DNA from: Ferroglobus sp. | GTDB lineage: Archaea; Halobacteriota; Archaeoglobi; Archaeoglobales; Archaeoglobaceae | Direction: 5' to 3' | Length of the DNA: 8,209 nucleotides | Assembly: GCA_015520115.1 (NCBI GenBank) | Contig: WAQS01000009.1 | Span: forward strand, 1 to 8,209 | In this document: positions 6,705 through 8,209 of the stretch, in pieces | Layout of the letters: each line of letters starts with the position of its first letter | Numbering within the stretch: the stretch's first letter is position 1 | Translations under genes and position numbers: made by a program | The notes under the pieces: generated by a model | What the model was told of the DNA's origin: nothing | Database searches by the model: none | Seen by the model: only the letters and a program-made list of their open reading frames with translations

Positions 6705-7645
6705 GGAGAACACTGATAGCAGCTATACTTTCACTCGCAGTGATATTCGCAATTTTCAAAATTACTGGAGAGAATCTGTCGACCCTCGTCGAAGCTAACC
6801 CGGTTTACATCTCCATAGCTATTATCTTTCACGTTTTCTTCTGGATTTTTTGGGCACTCAGACTGAAGTTTTTGGTAGAAACGTTCAACGGCAACGTCAG
6901 CTTTTCCAACTCTTTTAAAATAACTATGTCGAGCATGTTTTTTGCAGCAATAACTCCCTCTTCCGCCGGAGGAGAGCCAGTTAGAGCATACCTTCTTTCG
7001 AAAAATGGATTGGGAATCGGTAGAGCTACAGCCATAATCCTCATAGAAAGACTCCTTGACTCGATATTCTTCGTAACTTCATTAGCGATTCTCCTCTCTC
7101 TGACTGAGTTCTCGCTAAAACTCGGATTTAGAGTAGGACTGGCTTTCTTCATACTTCTGATACTTTTTCTCATACTCCTCAGAGAGCTGTTCAAGCATCC
7201 CGCAAGAATAGAGAAGGCATTAAACTTCCTTGAGAGGAGGTTGAGTAAGAAGATTTACGAGAAAATAGAAAGGGAAGTCTGGAACTTTAGAGAGGCTTTA
7301 GTCGACGTTCTCAGAGTAAGCAAAAAGAGGATAGCTGTGATGTTCGCTCTAACATCGATTCTCTGGCTGTCCGAATTCCTCGTGCCGTCCTTCGTTCTCA
7401 TGGCTTTCGGCAAGGATCCAAACTTCCTCTTATCGGTAACATCTCAGGCGATAATAGTTGTAATTTCCCTTCTACCCCTCACCCCGGGAAGCAGTGGAAT
7501 CTCGGAAGGAAGCTTCTTCTACCTATACTCCCAATTCGTTCGCGGCTCTTTAGCTTCGGTAGTCGCTGGATGGAGAATAATAACTTATTTAACAAACATG
7601 CTGGTCGGTCTGATTTTCAGCTTGAAAATTAAAATAAATGACTGA
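6680..7645 (+). CDS. UPF0104 / AglD2-YbhN family integral membrane protein (lysylphosphatidylglycerol synthase TM region)
   Basis: A polytopic membrane protein of PF03706/COG0392, the family of the flippase half of MprF, bacterial YbhN and the C-terminal half of archaeal AglD. I count about eight hydrophobic segments: 12-28, 41-62, 81-95, 117-141, 147-167, 218-243, 250-270 and 294-316. A charged cytoplasmic-type loop at 168-217 splits them. The family motifs are ITPSSAGGEPVRAYLL (91-106), the second half-repeat LPLTPGSSGISEGSF (265-279), and an Arg in the last helix (R299, WRIITY). The length of 321 residues is normal for the stand-alone form. There is no soluble aminoacyl-transferase domain, so it is not an MprF-like lysyl transferase. 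Next to two glycosyltransferases, I infer a role in moving or presenting a lipid-linked sugar across the membrane. The stop at 7643 lies inside the 3' end of the convergent zinc-ribbon gene. The family is secure; the transport role is inference. Confidence 0.92.
   Translation: MGSSKKELRRTLIAAILSLAVIFAIFKITGENLSTLVEANPVYISIAIIFHVFFWIFWALRLKFLVETFNGNVSFSNSFKITMSSMFFAAITPSSAGGEPVRAYLLSKNGLGIGRATAIILIERLLDSIFFVTSLAILLSLTEFSLKLGFRVGLAFFILLILFLILLRELFKHPARIEKALNFLERRLSKKIYEKIEREVWNFREALVDVLRVSKKRIAVMFALTSILWLSEFLVPSFVLMAFGKDPNFLLSVTSQAIIVVISLLPLTPGSSGISEGSFFYLYSQFVRGSLASVVAGWRIITYLTNMLVGLIFSLKIKIND
7613..7645. terminator. Possible bidirectional terminator at the convergent gene ends
   Basis: A perfect 7-base inverted repeat (ATTTTCA, loop GCT, TGAAAAT at 7613-7629) is followed by an AT-rich run through both stop codons. 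Read on the minus strand, the zinc-ribbon gene ends in CATTTATTTTAATTTTC, a T-rich stretch of the kind that ends euryarchaeal transcripts, followed by the hairpin. Read on the plus strand, the hairpin lies just before the stop of the membrane-protein gene with only A-rich sequence after it, so it suits the minus strand better. Confidence 0.35.
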
Positions 7646-8042
7646 TCAACTCCTCAAAATCTACTCCCAAGTTTTCAAGTTTCTTTTTAGCCCTGCTCAA
7701 AGCCGAGTAATTGTAATTGCCCCCGTTGAATTTCTCCACAACCGCGTTGAATTCCGCTTCACTCAAAAGTTCCCTGAGCAAATCGAGAAGGTTCGCTCTC
7801 GTGTAAGTTTTTACTTCAAAAGCATCAACAAGCTCCAATCCTGAAAAAGCGTACGCTTTAACCTTCCAACACTTGTCGCATTCAGAAACAAGGAGTTTTC
7901 TTCCGTTAATTAGATGCCAGCTTTTCTGGAACATTATTCCGCCGCACTCGCAAAAACCTCCAAAAATTCTTTCCGCCTTAACACCCTTTGAAGCCTCGTT
8001 ATCACAAATCAGTAATTTTAGCGGCTCAACGTAAGCCCTCAT
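7629..8042 (-). CDS. Uncharacterised zinc-ribbon protein, 137 residues
   Basis: I do not recognise this as a named family. Two cysteine knuckles, CxCGG (C31, C33) and CDKC (C55, C58), are 21 residues apart and look like a zinc ribbon with a beta-rich core (about 25-80). The C-terminal part (about 82-137) is predicted helical, and SEAEFNAVVEKFNGGNYNYSAL followed by SRAKKKLENLGV could be a winged-helix or helix-turn-helix-like unit, but that is a guess from its pattern. There is no signal peptide or membrane segment, so the protein should be cytoplasmic. It is convergent to the operon, and its last 17 bases overlap the membrane-protein gene. The ATG at 8042 is chosen because a TATA box lies 27 bases upstream. 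Coding is supported by the paired cysteine motifs and a sensible hyperthermophile-type composition; the shorter open frame on the other strand shows no such motifs. It could be a transcription factor or an RNA-associated zinc protein. Confidence 0.75.
   Translation of the reverse strand: MRAYVEPLKLLICDNEASKGVKAERIFGGFCECGGIMFQKSWHLINGRKLLVSECDKCWKVKAYAFSGLELVDAFEVKTYTRANLLDLLRELLSEAEFNAVVEKFNGGNYNYSALSRAKKKLENLGVDFEELISHLF
7671..7690 (+). terminator. Possible T-rich terminator of the plus-strand operon
   Basis: About 25-45 bases after the last plus-strand stop the sequence holds T4, T3 and T5 runs close together (GTTTTCAAGTTTCTTTTTAG). Euryarchaeal RNA polymerase ends at T-rich tracts without a strong hairpin, so this is a candidate 3' end for the operon. 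It lies within the coding region of the opposing gene, where the T runs also encode lysines of that protein, which is an alternative explanation. Confidence 0.3.
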
Positions 8043-8066
8043 TAGGTATTTTTCCGTAAATGTTGC

Positions 8067-8072
8067 TTTATA
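8067..8072 (-). promoter_or_regulatory. TATA box of the zinc-ribbon gene
   Basis: On the minus strand the sequence reads TTATAAAG, with TATAAA centred about 27 bases before the ATG at 8042. This is the standard archaeal spacing from TATA box to transcription start, so the mRNA would start at or within a few bases of the ATG and be leaderless. No Shine-Dalgarno sequence is present in the intervening bases, in agreement. An AAAT-containing stretch just upstream may act as BRE. Confidence 0.6.
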
Positions 8073-8085
8073 ACGATTTCGACAG

Positions 8086-8109
8086 AGAAATTTTTATAAA
8101 TCAATTTCT
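8086..8109. repeat. Inverted repeat flanking a second TATA-like element
   Basis: AGAAATT (8086-8092) and AATTTCT (8103-8109) are perfect inverted copies separated by ten bases that contain TTTATAAA (8093-8100). The symmetric TATA-like core could work on either strand: upstream of the zinc-ribbon gene with a leader of about 28 bases, or on the plus strand with a start near 8122. A dimeric regulator covering the repeat would block the promoter. High AT content lowers the weight of this match. Confidence 0.4.
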
Positions 8110-8123
8110 AAAATTGTAAGACC

Positions 8124-8169
8124 AAACAACTTTTTCCATCTCGTTGTTTAAAGCATTTACGAGTTTTTT
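8124..8169 (+). other. Overlapping hairpins followed by a T6 run
   Basis: Two stems overlap here. AAACAAC/GTTGTTT (8124-8130 with 8143-8149, 12-base loop) is one. CTCGT/ACGAG (8140-8144 with 8159-8163, 14-base loop) is the other and is followed at once by six T (8164-8169). The second has the shape of an intrinsic terminator on the plus strand, yet no plus-strand gene ends here. From 8043 to the window end I see no convincing coding sequence on either strand. Confidence 0.35.
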
Positions 8170-8209
8170 ACTTAAGGTCTAAATACAAGATTTACAGCCA
8201 CAATTATCA

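Larger units (their letters stand above)
8055..8161. repeat. Imperfect long-range inverted repeat around the upstream region
   Basis: The left arm (8055-8070) reads CGTAAATGTTGCTTTA. The right arm (8149-8161), reverse complemented, reads CGTAAATGCTTTA, the same sequence lacking three bases. The arms are about 80 bases apart. The left arm touches the TATA box of the zinc-ribbon gene and covers the bases between it and the start site; the right arm lies about 110 bases upstream of the ATG. Two operator copies in opposite orientation would fit, but the region is AT-rich and chance matches are common. Confidence 0.45.

Noticed and set aside
6680..7645. Lysylphosphatidylglycerol synthase (MprF) as a functional name for the membrane protein
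   Set aside because: Only the membrane region is present; the C-terminal aminoacyl-transferase domain needed for lipid lysylation is absent.
4768..7645. Horizontally acquired glycosylation island
   Set aside because: Codon use (AGA/AGG, ATA) and gene overlaps are continuous with ileS and mptE, and no integrase, tRNA or insertion sequence borders the block.
7638..7844. A 68-codon plus-strand open frame directly after the operon
   Set aside because: It is antisense to the zinc-ribbon gene, has no motif, and starts within the stop region of the membrane-protein gene without a ribosome binding site. The minus-strand frame is longer, has paired cysteines and a well-placed TATA box.
8043..8209. 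CRISPR repeat or mobile-element end in the AT-rich right edge
   Set aside because: The repeated units are short, inverted and irregular, with no direct repeats at constant spacing, no transposase fragment and no target-site duplication visible.
1..8209. tRNA, rRNA or C/D box small RNA genes
   Set aside because: No cloverleaf-like segment and no paired C and D box motifs were found in the small non-coding space (1086-1107 and 8043-8209).

Overview
The window looks like chromosomal DNA from a thermophilic euryarchaeon, most likely of the Archaeoglobales or a close relative. Four things point that way. The isoleucyl-tRNA synthetase is of the archaeal/eukaryotic-like type. An MptE-type pterin pyrophosphokinase implies tetrahydromethanopterin use. 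The gene packing is tight, with overlapping starts and GAGGT/GGTGA-like ribosome binding sites. Codon use favours AGA/AGG and ATA, and promoter-like TATA boxes lie about 27 bases upstream of start codons, as on leaderless archaeal mRNAs. The genus is inference; no rRNA is present.

Left part (1-4179, + strand): a 5'-truncated DUF362-type iron-sulfur protein with two [4Fe-4S] ferredoxin motifs, then after 22 bases a complete isoleucyl-tRNA synthetase (ileS).

Middle part (4169-7645, + strand): four genes joined to ileS and to each other by overlaps of 11, 4, 4 and 25 bases. They encode the MptE-like 6-hydroxymethyl-7,8-dihydropterin pyrophosphokinase, a GT-B (family 4) glycosyltransferase, a membrane-anchored GT-A (family 2) glycosyltransferase with a QxxRW motif, and a UPF0104/AglD2-YbhN-type polytopic membrane protein. 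The last three form a plausible small module for building or translocating a lipid-linked or cell-surface glycan. The GT2 and UPF0104 pair resembles, as two separate genes, the domain pair fused in haloarchaeal AglD. The overlaps imply one transcript with translational coupling, so a housekeeping synthetase, a C1-cofactor enzyme and the surface-glycan genes would be co-expressed.

Right part (7629-8209): a convergent minus-strand gene for an unrecognised 137-residue zinc-ribbon protein. Its last 17 bases overlap the end of the membrane-protein gene. It has a well-placed TATA box and an AT-rich upstream region (8043-8209) holding several nested inverted repeats, a second TATA-like element and a hairpin followed by six T. 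This is the least explained part of the window. I saw no CRISPR array, insertion sequence, tRNA or rRNA. The window is mostly ordinary core archaeal sequence. The points most worth a second look are the split AglD-like pair and the repeat-rich promoter of the zinc-ribbon gene.
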